DNA of 64,000 nucleotides, from NCBI RefSeq assembly GCF_012396555.1, contig NZ_JAAXPS010000001.1:62001-126000 (forward strand). The letters run 5' to 3'. Of this stretch, positions 48,213 through 56,916 are shown one piece after another. The DNA is from Facklamia miroungae (lineage in GTDB: Bacteria; Bacillota; Bacilli; Lactobacillales; Aerococcaceae). The number at the start of each line of letters is the position of its first letter. The first letter of the stretch is position 1. The translations under genes and the position numbers were made by a program. The notes below the pieces were generated by a model, which was not told where the DNA came from, did not search any database, and was given only the letters and a program-made list of their open reading frames with translations.

Positions 48213-49253
48213 TTGACGAACAAAAATGCTTATAGTCGTGCTGGAGTGGATGTGCATGCCGGATATGAGGCTGTTAAAAGAATGAAAAAGCATGTTGAAA
48301 GAACCATGCGTCCAGAAGTGCTTACTAATCTCGGAGGTTTTGGTGGTGCTTTTGATATTTCTCAGTTCGCTTACCAGGAGCCAGTGCTGGTCAGTGGTAC
48401 GGATGGAGTGGGTACGAAATTAATGATCGCCATACAAGCTGAAAAATACGATACCATTGGCATTGATTGTGTTGCTATGTGTGTCAATGACGTAGTCGCC
48501 CAAGGTGCTGAGCCGTTGTTTTTCCTGGATTATATTGCTGTTGGTAAAAACGATCCCCAGATAGTCGAACAAATTGTGGCGGGTGTAGCAGAGGGATGTG
48601 TCCAAGCTGGTGCTGCCTTAGTAGGCGGTGAAACTGCAGAAATGCCGGGGATGTATGATGAGCAAGACTTTGATGTTGCTGGTTTCACGGTGGGAATCGC
48701 AGAAAAAACACAATTAATTACCGGTGATCAGGTGAAAGCTGGAGATGTGCTAATTGGACTTGCTTCTTCAGGCATCCACTCTAATGGCTTTTCACTCGTT
48801 CGTGATATTTTCTTCAATCAACATCATTATCAGTTAAGTGATCCAGTTATTGAAGGAGCTGACCAAAGTTTAGCAGAAGCCTTGCTTGTTCCTACAAAGA
48901 TTTATGTTAAGTCTGTCATGCCACTTGTAAAAGCTGGTTTAATTCATGGGATCGCTCATATTACTGGCGGTGGGTTTATTGAAAATCTACCACGGATGAT
49001 GAAAGAAAATTTGGCTTGTGAAATCAATTTAGGTTCCTGGCCTGTATTGTCAATCTTTAATCAAATGCAGGCTTTAGGCCAAATTAACCCTTTGGAAATG
49101 TATGAAATCTTTAATATGGGAATCGGTATGGTTTTAGCAGTACCTGCTGAAAAAGTAGTTGAAGTGAAGCAGATGCTTGATCAAGCAGGAGAGGCTGCTT
49201 ATGAAATAGGCCAAGTCATCAAAAAAACAGATAAAGAAGTTATTTTCAAATAG
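48213..49253 (+). CDS. purM: Phosphoribosylformylglycinamidine cyclo-ligase (AIR synthase)
   Basis: Closes the imidazole ring: FGAM to AIR. 346 residues of the PurM family, with [14 protein letters not shown] near residue 6, [14 protein letters not shown] near 63, [11 protein letters not shown] near 140 and [14 protein letters not shown] near 248. TTG start at 48213 behind AGGAGG. Same fold as PurL. Confidence 0.96.
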   Translation: MTNKNAYSRAGVDVHAGYEAVKRMKKHVERTMRPEVLTNLGGFGGAFDISQFAYQEPVLVSGTDGVGTKLMIAIQAEKYDTIGIDCVAMCVNDVVAQGAEPLFFLDYIAVGKNDPQIVEQIVAGVAEGCVQAGAALVGGETAEMPGMYDEQDFDVAGFTVGIAEKTQLITGDQVKAGDVLIGLASSGIHSNGFSLVRDIFFNQHHYQLSDPVIEGADQSLAEALLVPTKIYVKSVMPLVKAGLIHGIAHITGGGFIENLPRMMKENLACEINLGSWPVLSIFNQMQALGQINPLEMYEIFNMGIGMVLAVPAEKVVEVKQMLDQAGEAAYEIGQVIKKTDKEVIFK

Positions 49254-49268
49254 CAAGGAGGTAAAGGA

Positions 49269-49835
49269 ATGAATATAGCAGTATTCGCATCGGGATCAGG
49301 GTCAAATTTTCAAGCGCTCGTCGAAGCTTGCCGTGATCAAAATGATTTCAATTTTGTTTTATTGTTTTCAGATTATCCTCAAGCTTATGCACTCGAACGT
49401 GCCAATAAACTTGGTATTCCAAGTTTAGCAGCTAGTCCAAAAGATTTTAATTCAAGGGATGAGTATGAAGAGTTTCTTTTAAGAAAAATGGAAGATTATC
49501 AAGTGGATTATATTCTTTTGGCGGGCTATATGCGGATTATTGGACAGGACCTGTTAGAAGCTTATCCTGATCGAATTCTCAATATTCATCCTTCGCTTTT
49601 GCCAGCTTTTCCTGGTAGACATGGGATCGCTGACGCCTACCGGGCGGGTGTTAAAGAAACTGGAGTTACCGTCCACTTAGTGGATCAAGGGATTGATACG
49701 GGTAGGATTTTAAAGCAAGCTAAAGTTTTAATCGAACAGGGTGAAACATTAGCTGATCTTGAGGAAAAAATCCATCAAGTTGAACATCAATTATACCCTC
49801 AAGTTGTAAAAGAATATCTTAAAGGAGTGGAATAA
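49269..49835 (+). CDS. purN: Phosphoribosylglycinamide formyltransferase PurN
   Basis: Transfers a formyl group from 10-formyl-THF to GAR. 188 residues with AVFASGSGSNFQALVEA at the start and the active-site run LNIHPSLLPAFPGRHGI near 104 (catalytic His and downstream Asp in VHLVDQGIDTG). ATG with GGAGG. It precedes purH by one base. Confidence 0.95.
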   Translation: MNIAVFASGSGSNFQALVEACRDQNDFNFVLLFSDYPQAYALERANKLGIPSLAASPKDFNSRDEYEEFLLRKMEDYQVDYILLAGYMRIIGQDLLEAYPDRILNIHPSLLPAFPGRHGIADAYRAGVKETGVTVHLVDQGIDTGRILKQAKVLIEQGETLADLEEKIHQVEHQLYPQVVKEYLKGVE

Positions 49836-49836
49836 A

Positions 49837-51402
49837 TTGTCACGTGCATTAATTAGTGTGTCGGATAAAACAGGGCTCATACCGATGGCTCAAGCCTTAG
49901 TTGCTCAAGGAATAGAGATCATCTCAACAGGCGGGACTAAACGCTTTTTAGATGAAGCAGGACTTCCCACAAAAGCGGTGGAAGAAGTGACAGGCTTTCC
50001 AGAAATGATGGATGGAAGGGTTAAAACCTTGCATCCTAAAATTCATGGTGGATTATTAGCTTTAAGAGATAATAAGGACCATCAAACCGCTATGAAAAAT
50101 AATGCAATCGAGTATATCGACTTTGTGATTGTAAACCTCTATCCTTTTAAACAAACTATCCAAAATCAAGAAACCAGCTTAGCAGAGGCAATCGAACAGA
50201 TTGATATTGGTGGACCAAGCATGATCCGTTCTGCAGCCAAAAATTATCAATCGGTAACAGTAGTTGTTGATCCTCGTGATTATCCGCTTGTTATTCAAGA
50301 ATTAGAAGATAATGGAAAGACAGCATACGCTACTCGTCAACAACTTGCTCAAAAAGTTTTTGCCCACACGGCTTCTTATGACACCTTAATTGCAGACTAT
50401 TTAGCTAGTCAAATTAAGGATGTGGATGAAAATCGACAAGTTGCTCCCGTTGAAACACTTACTTTAACTTATGAGCGAATGTACGATTTGCGTTATGGCG
50501 AAAATGCTCATCAAACAGCCGCTGTCTACCAGAACCCATTTTCATCTTCTTTTGCGATTACCAAGGCAAAAATACTTAATGGTAAACCTTTATCCTATAA
50601 TAATTTACGCGACGCGGATGCAGCAATCAAAATGGTGAGAGATTTTCCAAATCAAGCCTGTGCGGTAGCTGTTAAACATATGAATCCTTGTGGAATAGCA
50701 GTTGCAGAAACGATAGAATTAGCTTTCGAACGTTGCCGACAAGCTGATCCTATTTCAATTTTTGGAGGAATTGTCGTCATTAATCGCAATCTAACAGTAG
50801 ATTTAGCACAAACGCTACACTCTATGTTTTTAGATGTTATTATTGCACCAGATTTTGAACCGGGGGCATTGGACATTCTTAAACAAAAAGCCAATGTACG
50901 TGTTCTTCAGTTAAAGATGGATGATCTTGCTATGGATACGTTGGAAATAACATCTGTTACGGGAGGACTCTTAGTCCAAGAAGCGGATATTCTAAAAGAA
51001 AATCCAGATCAATGGCAACAAATGGGAGAAGTTTCTATTTCAAAAGAACAACGAAAAGCCCTCGCTTTTGCTTGGAATGTAGTAAAACATGTAAAATCAA
51101 ATGCTATTGTTATTTCTAATGACCACCAAACATATGGAATAGGAGCTGGTCAAACCAATCGCGTTGGTGCTGCTAAAATTGCACTTGAGCATGCCAAAGA
51201 ATTAGGGGCTGACTTTTCTGAGATGGTTTTGGCTTCTGATGCCTTTATTCCAATGATCGATACAATTGAATTAGCTAACCAATACCATATTAAAGCAATT
51301 GTTCAGCCAGGTGGATCAATTGGTGACAAAGAAGTCATTGCTAAAGCTGATGAATATGGCATCACTATGTTAGCAACGAACGTCCGTCATTTTCGTCATT
51401 AA
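49837..51402 (+). CDS. purH: Bifunctional AICAR formyltransferase / IMP cyclohydrolase
   Basis: Last two steps to IMP. 521 residues: N-terminal IMP cyclohydrolase (MGS-like) domain (about 1-200, ALISVSDKTGLIPMAQAL and DGRVKTLHPKIHGG) and C-terminal AICAR transformylase domain (RYGENAHQTAAVY near 214, KHMNPCGIAVA near 281, FIPMIDTIELA near 470). TTG start at 49837 behind AAAGGAGTGG. Standard length. Confidence 0.96.
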   Translation: MSRALISVSDKTGLIPMAQALVAQGIEIISTGGTKRFLDEAGLPTKAVEEVTGFPEMMDGRVKTLHPKIHGGLLALRDNKDHQTAMKNNAIEYIDFVIVNLYPFKQTIQNQETSLAEAIEQIDIGGPSMIRSAAKNYQSVTVVVDPRDYPLVIQELEDNGKTAYATRQQLAQKVFAHTASYDTLIADYLASQIKDVDENRQVAPVETLTLTYERMYDLRYGENAHQTAAVYQNPFSSSFAITKAKILNGKPLSYNNLRDADAAIKMVRDFPNQACAVAVKHMNPCGIAVAETIELAFERCRQADPISIFGGIVVINRNLTVDLAQTLHSMFLDVIIAPDFEPGALDILKQKANVRVLQLKMDDLAMDTLEITSVTGGLLVQEADILKENPDQWQQMGEVSISKEQRKALAFAWNVVKHVKSNAIVISNDHQTYGIGAGQTNRVGAAKIALEHAKELGADFSEMVLASDAFIPMIDTIELANQYHIKAIVQPGGSIGDKEVIAKADEYGITMLATNVRHFRH

Positions 51403-51417
51403 AAGAAAGAGGTTATT

Positions 51418-52671
51418 ATGAAATTATTAGTTATTGGTAGTGGAGGACGTGAGCATGCAATTGCTTATCATTTACTAAAGAGCCCGATGGTTGAATCAGT
51501 GTTTTGTGCTCCGGGTAATCCAGGTATGAAGGCTGACGGGATTTCGTGTGTTAATATTTCAGAATACGCCTTTGAAGACTTAATAACTTTTGCAAAAAAA
51601 GAACAGATCGACTGGACCTTTGTTGGACCCGAAGGCCCTTTATTTGAGGGAATTGTTGATCAGTTTACGCAAGCTGGTCAGATTGCTTTTGGGCCTAACC
51701 AGGCTGCTGCTCAAATCGAAGGCTCCAAATTATTTGCTAAAGAATTAATGCAAAAATATGGTATTCCTACCGCAAGTTACGCTTCTTTTACTGATCAAAG
51801 TGCTGCACTTAGTTATCTTGATCAGCAATCCGTGCCGATCGTCGTTAAGGTTGATGGCCCGGCTGCTGGTAAAGGAGTAACTGTCGCTTTAACGAAAGAA
51901 GAAGCTGAAAAGGCGATTAAATCAGCTTTTGAAAAAGACTCTTCACAGCAGAGACTTGTGATTGAAGAGTGTTTAATTGGACCGGAATTTTCTATTTTTT
52001 CTATGGTTTACAAAGGTAAAGTATGCCATTCTTTACCTGCGAGAGATCACAAACGCCTATTAGATGGAAATTTAGGGCCAAATACGGGTGGTATGGGAGC
52101 TTTCGCACCTGTAGGAGATATTAGTGAAGACTTATATCAAGAGACGTTAAGAACCATTGTCGAGCCCGTTTTGGTGGCAATGGAAAAAGAAGGAACACCG
52201 TTTAATGGTGTTTTATACACTGGTTTAATGAATACCGCTGAAGGACCTAAGGTCATTGAATTTAATGCGCGTTTTGGAGACCCTGAAACCCAGGTTGTAC
52301 TACCATTATTAAAAACGGATTTTGCTGAATTAATTAACGATCTATTACATGGTCGTGAAACGCAGGTTGAATGGATGGAAGATAAGGCATGTCTAGGCGT
52401 GATTTTGGCTGCGGAAGGGTATCCAGCAAAACCTATTAAGGGCATAGAGTTTGCCTTAACCTCACTTATGGATCCTTCAATGAAAATATATTATGCCGGT
52501 GTTTCATCCTACAAACCACTCATTTCAAGTGGAGGTAGGATTGCTATGATAACCTGCCTGGCAGATTCTAAGGATCAAGCACAAAAAAAGGTCTACCAGT
52601 ATCTTGCTGAACAAGATTTAAAGCAGATCATTTATCGTAAAGATATCGGCAGTTTCTTGCTTAAGTCTTAG
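51418..52671 (+). CDS. purD: Phosphoribosylamine-glycine ligase PurD
   Basis: ATP-grasp enzyme that joins glycine to phosphoribosylamine (step 2). 417 residues with LVIGSGGREHAIAYHL at the start, VKVDGPAAGKGV near 143, ARDHKRLLDGNLGPNTGGMGA near 209 (key residues DHKRLLDGN) and EFNARFGDPETQVVLP near 280. ATG with AAAGAGG, 15 bp after purH. Last gene of the operon; no clear terminator follows. Confidence 0.96.
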   Translation: MKLLVIGSGGREHAIAYHLLKSPMVESVFCAPGNPGMKADGISCVNISEYAFEDLITFAKKEQIDWTFVGPEGPLFEGIVDQFTQAGQIAFGPNQAAAQIEGSKLFAKELMQKYGIPTASYASFTDQSAALSYLDQQSVPIVVKVDGPAAGKGVTVALTKEEAEKAIKSAFEKDSSQQRLVIEECLIGPEFSIFSMVYKGKVCHSLPARDHKRLLDGNLGPNTGGMGAFAPVGDISEDLYQETLRTIVEPVLVAMEKEGTPFNGVLYTGLMNTAEGPKVIEFNARFGDPETQVVLPLLKTDFAELINDLLHGRETQVEWMEDKACLGVILAAEGYPAKPIKGIEFALTSLMDPSMKIYYAGVSSYKPLISSGGRIAMITCLADSKDQAQKKVYQYLAEQDLKQIIYRKDIGSFLLKS

Positions 52672-52749
52672 CATTCGTTTAGAATATTATTATAATAGAT
52701 CGTTGATCGATCCTATTAATTTTAATGGATAATAGATAAGGGAGCACTT

Positions 52750-53652
52750 ATGACTTTTTTCAAGAATTTCTTCAAACAATTTCAGACCGAGATTGACCTC
52801 ATTCAGATTTCTCAAGCTCTGTTAATTGGTTTTTGTAAGATCATCTTTTCAGTGATTATACTTTACTTTATGAAAAAGATCTTCATTAAAATGATTGAAA
52901 CCTATTTTCTCGGAAAAAGATCTTCAAGAATACGATTTGCTAAGCAAGCGCGTAACCACACGATCAGTCGTCTTTTGACCAATTTGGTTCAGTACCTCTA
53001 TTATTTTCTTTTGGCCTATACCGTCTTAAGTATTATAGGTGTACCTGTTGGAACCTTAGTGGCTGGGGCTGGAATTGTCAGTTTAGCAATTGGTTTAGGG
53101 GCCAAAGATTTAGTATCCGATGTGGTTAATGGCTTTTTTATTCTGCTAGAACATCAATTTGATGTGGGAGATGCTGTGTCAATTAACGGCTATAGTGGAA
53201 CGGTTCATTCAATCGGCTTGCGAAATACAGTTATCCGTGATTATAATGGCACTCACCATTTTATTCCTAACGGAAGTATTGGCCAAATGTCCAATCTTTC
53301 ACTCAACAGTATTCGAGTCGACATTGATTTATTTATATATCCTGATCAAGATATTGACCAGTTAGAAGAACGTCTCCAAGAAATATATCTAAACGTTCCG
53401 CAGGATGATCAATTGATTTTACGTGATCCTGATTTTTTAGGTGTTTTTCGTGATCCGCAAGGGCGCCTGATATATAAAATAAGAATTTGGTCTAAAAGCG
53501 TAGATGATATGCTAGTCGTTCAAGCTAGGTATTATAAAGCCTTTATCCAGGGCTTATCTGAAGCCAAAGTTAAATTGGCTATGGGTAATCAAGAACGTGT
53601 TCAAGTCGCTTTGAATGATGAAGAAAGTACCCTAACAAACGAGTCATACTAA
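52750..53652 (+). CDS. Small-conductance mechanosensitive channel (MscS family)
   Basis: Pressure-relief channel in the membrane. 300 residues: hydrophobic segments at about 20-45 and 77-97, then the pore helix TM3 (GIVSLAIGLGAKDLVSDVVNGF, key part GAKDLVSDVVNG) near 115-140, the beta domain (FDVGDAVSINGYSGTVHSIGLRNTVIRDYNG) and the cytosolic C-terminal domain. This is the minimal three-helix MscS type. ATG with AAGGGAG. An AT-rich stretch with TATAAT lies 50 bp upstream. Confidence 0.93.
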   Translation: MTFFKNFFKQFQTEIDLIQISQALLIGFCKIIFSVIILYFMKKIFIKMIETYFLGKRSSRIRFAKQARNHTISRLLTNLVQYLYYFLLAYTVLSIIGVPVGTLVAGAGIVSLAIGLGAKDLVSDVVNGFFILLEHQFDVGDAVSINGYSGTVHSIGLRNTVIRDYNGTHHFIPNGSIGQMSNLSLNSIRVDIDLFIYPDQDIDQLEERLQEIYLNVPQDDQLILRDPDFLGVFRDPQGRLIYKIRIWSKSVDDMLVVQARYYKAFIQGLSEAKVKLAMGNQERVQVALNDEESTLTNESY

Positions 53653-53682
53653 TGCATTTTAGATAGGAAAACATAGCACAAT

Positions 53683-53713
53683 AAAAGCTAACCTCTTTTG
53701 AGGTTAGCTTTTT
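53683..53713. terminator. Bidirectional terminator between mscS and fda
   Basis: AAAAGCTAACCTC / GAGGTTAGCTTTTT with a four-base loop. T-runs on both strands. Confidence 0.88.
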
Positions 53714-53725
53714 GAATATTTGTCA

Positions 53726-54619
53726 TTAGGCTTTATTAACAGAAGCATCATAGATACTATCAATAGCATCTGCAATTGTTTGATTAAATTCTTCTTCTGT
53801 TTGTCCAGCTCTTAAATCTTGAGAAAGGGCACGTGAGAATGATGCAATACAGTTAGGAGTCTTTTTCAATCGCTCATTTGCTTCTTCAGTAGGATAGCCA
53901 CCTGATAATGCGACAACGCGTACCATATTTGGATGTTTAGCGATCTCCTCATAAGTAGAAGGGTTAGTAGGAATAGTGATTTTTAACATGACTAATTCAT
54001 TTTCATCTAGTTTGTTTAAATGAGCCAAAATCTCTTCAGCCAACTTCGCTTCAATTTTTTCTTTTTCTTCGGCATGAATATTAACTTCAGGTTCAATAAT
54101 TGGAACTAAACCAGCTGCAATAATCTGCTTAGCAATTTCAAATTGTTGATCAACTACAGCTTTTATACCAATTTCAGAATAAGCGTTAATATTAGAGCGC
54201 ATTTTAGTTCCAAAAATATGACGTTCATTTGCTCTTTCTAACAATTCATGGAGTAAAGTGATCGGTTTCATTAATTGAACGCCGTCCGCTTCTTCCATTA
54301 GACCTAAATCAACTTTAAGGAAAGGAACTACTTTTTTTTCTTCCCATAAATAGTCCGCTGTTTTCTTCCCCTTAACATCACGATCCATTGTTTGTTCAAA
54401 TAAAATGGCACCTAAAATCTTGTCATTATTAAAAGCAGGAGCGGTCATAATACGGGTACGCATTTCATGAACCTTATCAAACATTTCATCTTCATTTGAA
54501 TATTGATCTTCGGTTACTCCATATGCTTTCAAAGCTTTTGGAGTGGAACCACCTGATTGATCGAGTGCAGCGATAAAACCTTTACCGTTTTTAATTTGTT
54601 CAAATTGTTGTGAATTCAT
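53726..54619 (-). CDS. fda: Fructose-bisphosphate aldolase, class I
   Basis: Reversible cleavage of fructose 1,6-bisphosphate in glycolysis. 297 residues of the Schiff-base class I family found in staphylococci and related Firmicutes, with [17 protein letters not shown] (residues 14-30), KVDLGLMEE near 103 and [10 protein letters not shown] near 175. Class I enzymes need no zinc, unlike Fba. ATG with GTAGTAGAA context (GGAG). Single gene, convergent with mscS. Confidence 0.95.
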   Translation of the reverse strand: MNSQQFEQIKNGKGFIAALDQSGGSTPKALKAYGVTEDQYSNEDEMFDKVHEMRTRIMTAPAFNNDKILGAILFEQTMDRDVKGKKTADYLWEEKKVVPFLKVDLGLMEEADGVQLMKPITLLHELLERANERHIFGTKMRSNINAYSEIGIKAVVDQQFEIAKQIIAAGLVPIIEPEVNIHAEEKEKIEAKLAEEILAHLNKLDENELVMLKITIPTNPSTYEEIAKHPNMVRVVALSGGYPTEEANERLKKTPNCIASFSRALSQDLRAGQTEEEFNQTIADAIDSIYDASVNKA

Positions 54620-54687
54620 TCTACTACTCCTTTACGTTTTCTACCTTCATGATAGCTTTAAATCTTAAAATTTGCAATGAATATCCT

Positions 54688-55251
54688 TTATTTGATAAGA
54701 CTAATTCCTTCTTCAGTTAGTATCATATCAACCTTTTTATCATGTTCTTCAGTTGGAATTTCATCAGTTTGCAGCTTTGCATAATAGGGAAGGACTAAAT
54801 AAGCATTTTTTGCTCTTAATAAGAAGCGATCATAATATCCTCCACCATATCCTAAGCGTTCTCCTTTGTTGTTACATGTGACACAAGGCATGATGATGAG
54901 ATCAATCTCTTCTGGCACGAGTCTTTTTCCAATCTTTTCAGGCTCTAATATGCCAAAAGCTGATCTTTCAAGTGGAGTATTTTCTTTGTATATCATTGCT
55001 TCCATCACACGTTCTGGAAAGACCCGAGGAATACCAACTTCTTTTTGATCTTGCCACGCTCTTTGAATAATAGGATGCGTATTTAACTCTTCATCGGTTG
55101 AATAATAGACCATTATTTTTTTGGCATTTTGATACTGTTCAAGATTAAAAAGTTGTTGATAGATCCTTTCTTCAGCAGCATGACGATATTCTTGAGAAAG
55201 ATGAGCTCTTTTTTCAAAAATTTCTTTTCTTAATTCATTTTTGCTTTTCAT
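54688..55251 (-). CDS. 5-formyltetrahydrofolate cyclo-ligase
   Basis: Returns 5-formyl-THF to the one-carbon pool as 5,10-methenyl-THF using ATP. 187 residues; the signature GERLGYGGGYYDRFL lies near residues 122-136, preceded by the conserved cysteine run LIIMPCVTCNNKG. ATG with GGAGG on the minus strand. Upstream of, and divergent from, ung. Confidence 0.94.
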   Translation of the reverse strand: MKSKNELRKEIFEKRAHLSQEYRHAAEERIYQQLFNLEQYQNAKKIMVYYSTDEELNTHPIIQRAWQDQKEVGIPRVFPERVMEAMIYKENTPLERSAFGILEPEKIGKRLVPEEIDLIIMPCVTCNNKGERLGYGGGYYDRFLLRAKNAYLVLPYYAKLQTDEIPTEEHDKKVDMILTEEGISLIK

Positions 55252-55375
55252 ATTTAGCCTCCTAATAGTGTTCTTAATAAGATTATACCATTTGTTATTA
55301 AAAGATGGTTATTAGCTTTCAACTAATAAATTTTTTGGATACAATATGAATAAAATCACGGAGGTGATCTTCACC

Positions 55376-56050
55376 ATGTATCAATTACCAGAACTAAAAT
55401 CGATCGCGCCTGATTGGGCAAGGTGTATCCAAAACACAAGTAATTCCAATACATACGAACGAATAACGGAATTTTTATATAATGAAAAAGAGCCCATTTA
55501 TCCGCCAGCAGAAGACGTCTTTAATGCCTTAAAATTTTGTAGCTATCGACAGACCAAAGTCGTTATTATTGGCCAAGATCCGTATCATGGTATCAACCAA
55601 GCCAATGGGATGTCTTTTTCTGTAAATGAAGGTGAACCCATTCCCCCTTCCTTAAAAAATATTTTTAAGGAATTAGCGGATGATCTTAAGCAACCCGTGC
55701 GGCAAAATACGGACCTAACTGACTGGGCAAAGCAAGGAGTTCTTTTATTAAACCGTGTTTTAACAGTCAGAGCAGGTCACGCGGATTCTCATCAAGGGAT
55801 TGGCTGGGAAGATTTTACTAATCAAATCATTGAATGTCTCAATCACCATCCGGGTTCACTTGTATTTATTTTATGGGGGAGAAAAGCCCAGTCTCTAGAA
55901 AAACTGATTGATGAAACAAGACATACTGTCATTAAATCAAGCCATCCTAGTCCGTTAGCAGCTTATCGTGGTTTTTTTGGTTCAAAACCATTTTCTAAAG
56001 CGAATCAAGTCCTTATTGATCAAGGAATCAAGCCAATCAAATGGACATAA
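55376..56050 (+). CDS. ung: Uracil-DNA glycosylase (family 1)
   Basis: Removes uracil from DNA at the start of base excision repair. 224 residues with the water-activating loop GQDPYHG (Asp68), the Pro-rich EPIPPSLKN near 88, the uracil-binding LLNRVLTVRAG near 122, and the DNA-intercalating HPSPLAAYRGFFGSKPF near 186. Start chosen at ATG 55376, behind GGAGGTG; an in-frame ATG at 55346 has no ribosome binding site. Confidence 0.96.
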   Translation: MYQLPELKSIAPDWARCIQNTSNSNTYERITEFLYNEKEPIYPPAEDVFNALKFCSYRQTKVVIIGQDPYHGINQANGMSFSVNEGEPIPPSLKNIFKELADDLKQPVRQNTDLTDWAKQGVLLLNRVLTVRAGHADSHQGIGWEDFTNQIIECLNHHPGSLVFILWGRKAQSLEKLIDETRHTVIKSSHPSPLAAYRGFFGSKPFSKANQVLIDQGIKPIKWT

Positions 56051-56100
56051 ATTATTGAGTAAAACAGAACTTTCAATATCAAGACCTAACTAAATCCGAT

Positions 56101-56772
56101 CTAGTTAAAAAATTCAGGTAAAAAAGTAAGCAAGGCCCAAGCTATGAAATTGTTTACAAAGTGAAAGCTCATGGATGCTGCCACATTGGCATGGTATTTC
56201 CAGTAAAGATAAGTTAAAGCTAGAGTTAAAGGAAGATAAATGATCGCATCTGCAAAGGTAACCATATGAGCCCCTGTAAAAAGTACAACAGATAAAATGG
56301 TACATATCCATTTTGAAGAAGTGTTTCGCTGGACAGATGGGCGAATAATTGCTTCTCGAAAGACTAGTTCTTCTACAAAAGGAGCAAAAATCACTAACAT
56401 GAAGAAAGTATAATAGCTAGGGACTTGACCAATAAGATTCTGGATGGCTTGCTGGTTAGCGCCTATGCTTTCCAAATCAATATAAGGGCTTAATAGACTA
56501 AGTAAAACGGATCGTATGATTCCAACTCCAAAGAAACAAGCAAAGATTGTTATGATAAGTTTTTTCCAACTAGTTTGTAGCAATAATTCTTGCCACTGTT
56601 CTTTAACAAAGGTGCCATATAGGTGCCAGGCAACCAAACAAATGACTACCATGCCAATGAGTGGGATCCATAGCAGAATATTTTCAGAGATACCCATTCC
56701 AAAAGCAAAACCGGGTAGTACGATGTAGAAAAAGAAATAAGAAAAAATTAAAATCCAGGCCTTTTTTTTCAT
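56101..56772 (-). CDS. CPBP family intramembrane metalloprotease
   Basis: Membrane protein of 223 residues with about six hydrophobic segments. The CPBP/Abi motifs are present: EELVFREAIIRP near residue 135 (EExxxR), HMVTFADA near 168 and SFHFVNNFIAW near 200. Relatives include eukaryotic CAAX prenyl proteases and bacteriocin self-immunity proteins; no bacteriocin gene is adjacent, so the substrate is open. Start at ATG 56772 behind GGAGG on the minus strand; an upstream TTG would lie within that ribosome binding site. Confidence 0.9.
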   Translation of the reverse strand: MKKKAWILIFSYFFFYIVLPGFAFGMGISENILLWIPLIGMVVICLVAWHLYGTFVKEQWQELLLQTSWKKLIITIFACFFGVGIIRSVLLSLLSPYIDLESIGANQQAIQNLIGQVPSYYTFFMLVIFAPFVEELVFREAIIRPSVQRNTSSKWICTILSVVLFTGAHMVTFADAIIYLPLTLALTYLYWKYHANVAASMSFHFVNNFIAWALLTFLPEFFN

Positions 56773-56916
56773 AATAACCTCCAACAATTTATTTTATTAG
56801 TAACAATCTTAAGCTAAAGGACGTCTTCTAGCAACTAATTTTATTTACGGAGTAATTTTTAAGGGCAAGGTTTAATATGCTATAATAAATTGATCGTTAA
56901 TAAAGGGGTAGTAGCT

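Noticed and set aside
56051-56100. A terminator between ung and the CPBP gene
   Set aside because: Only a 4-5 bp stem (ACTA...TAGT) without a U-run could be found, so no feature is claimed.
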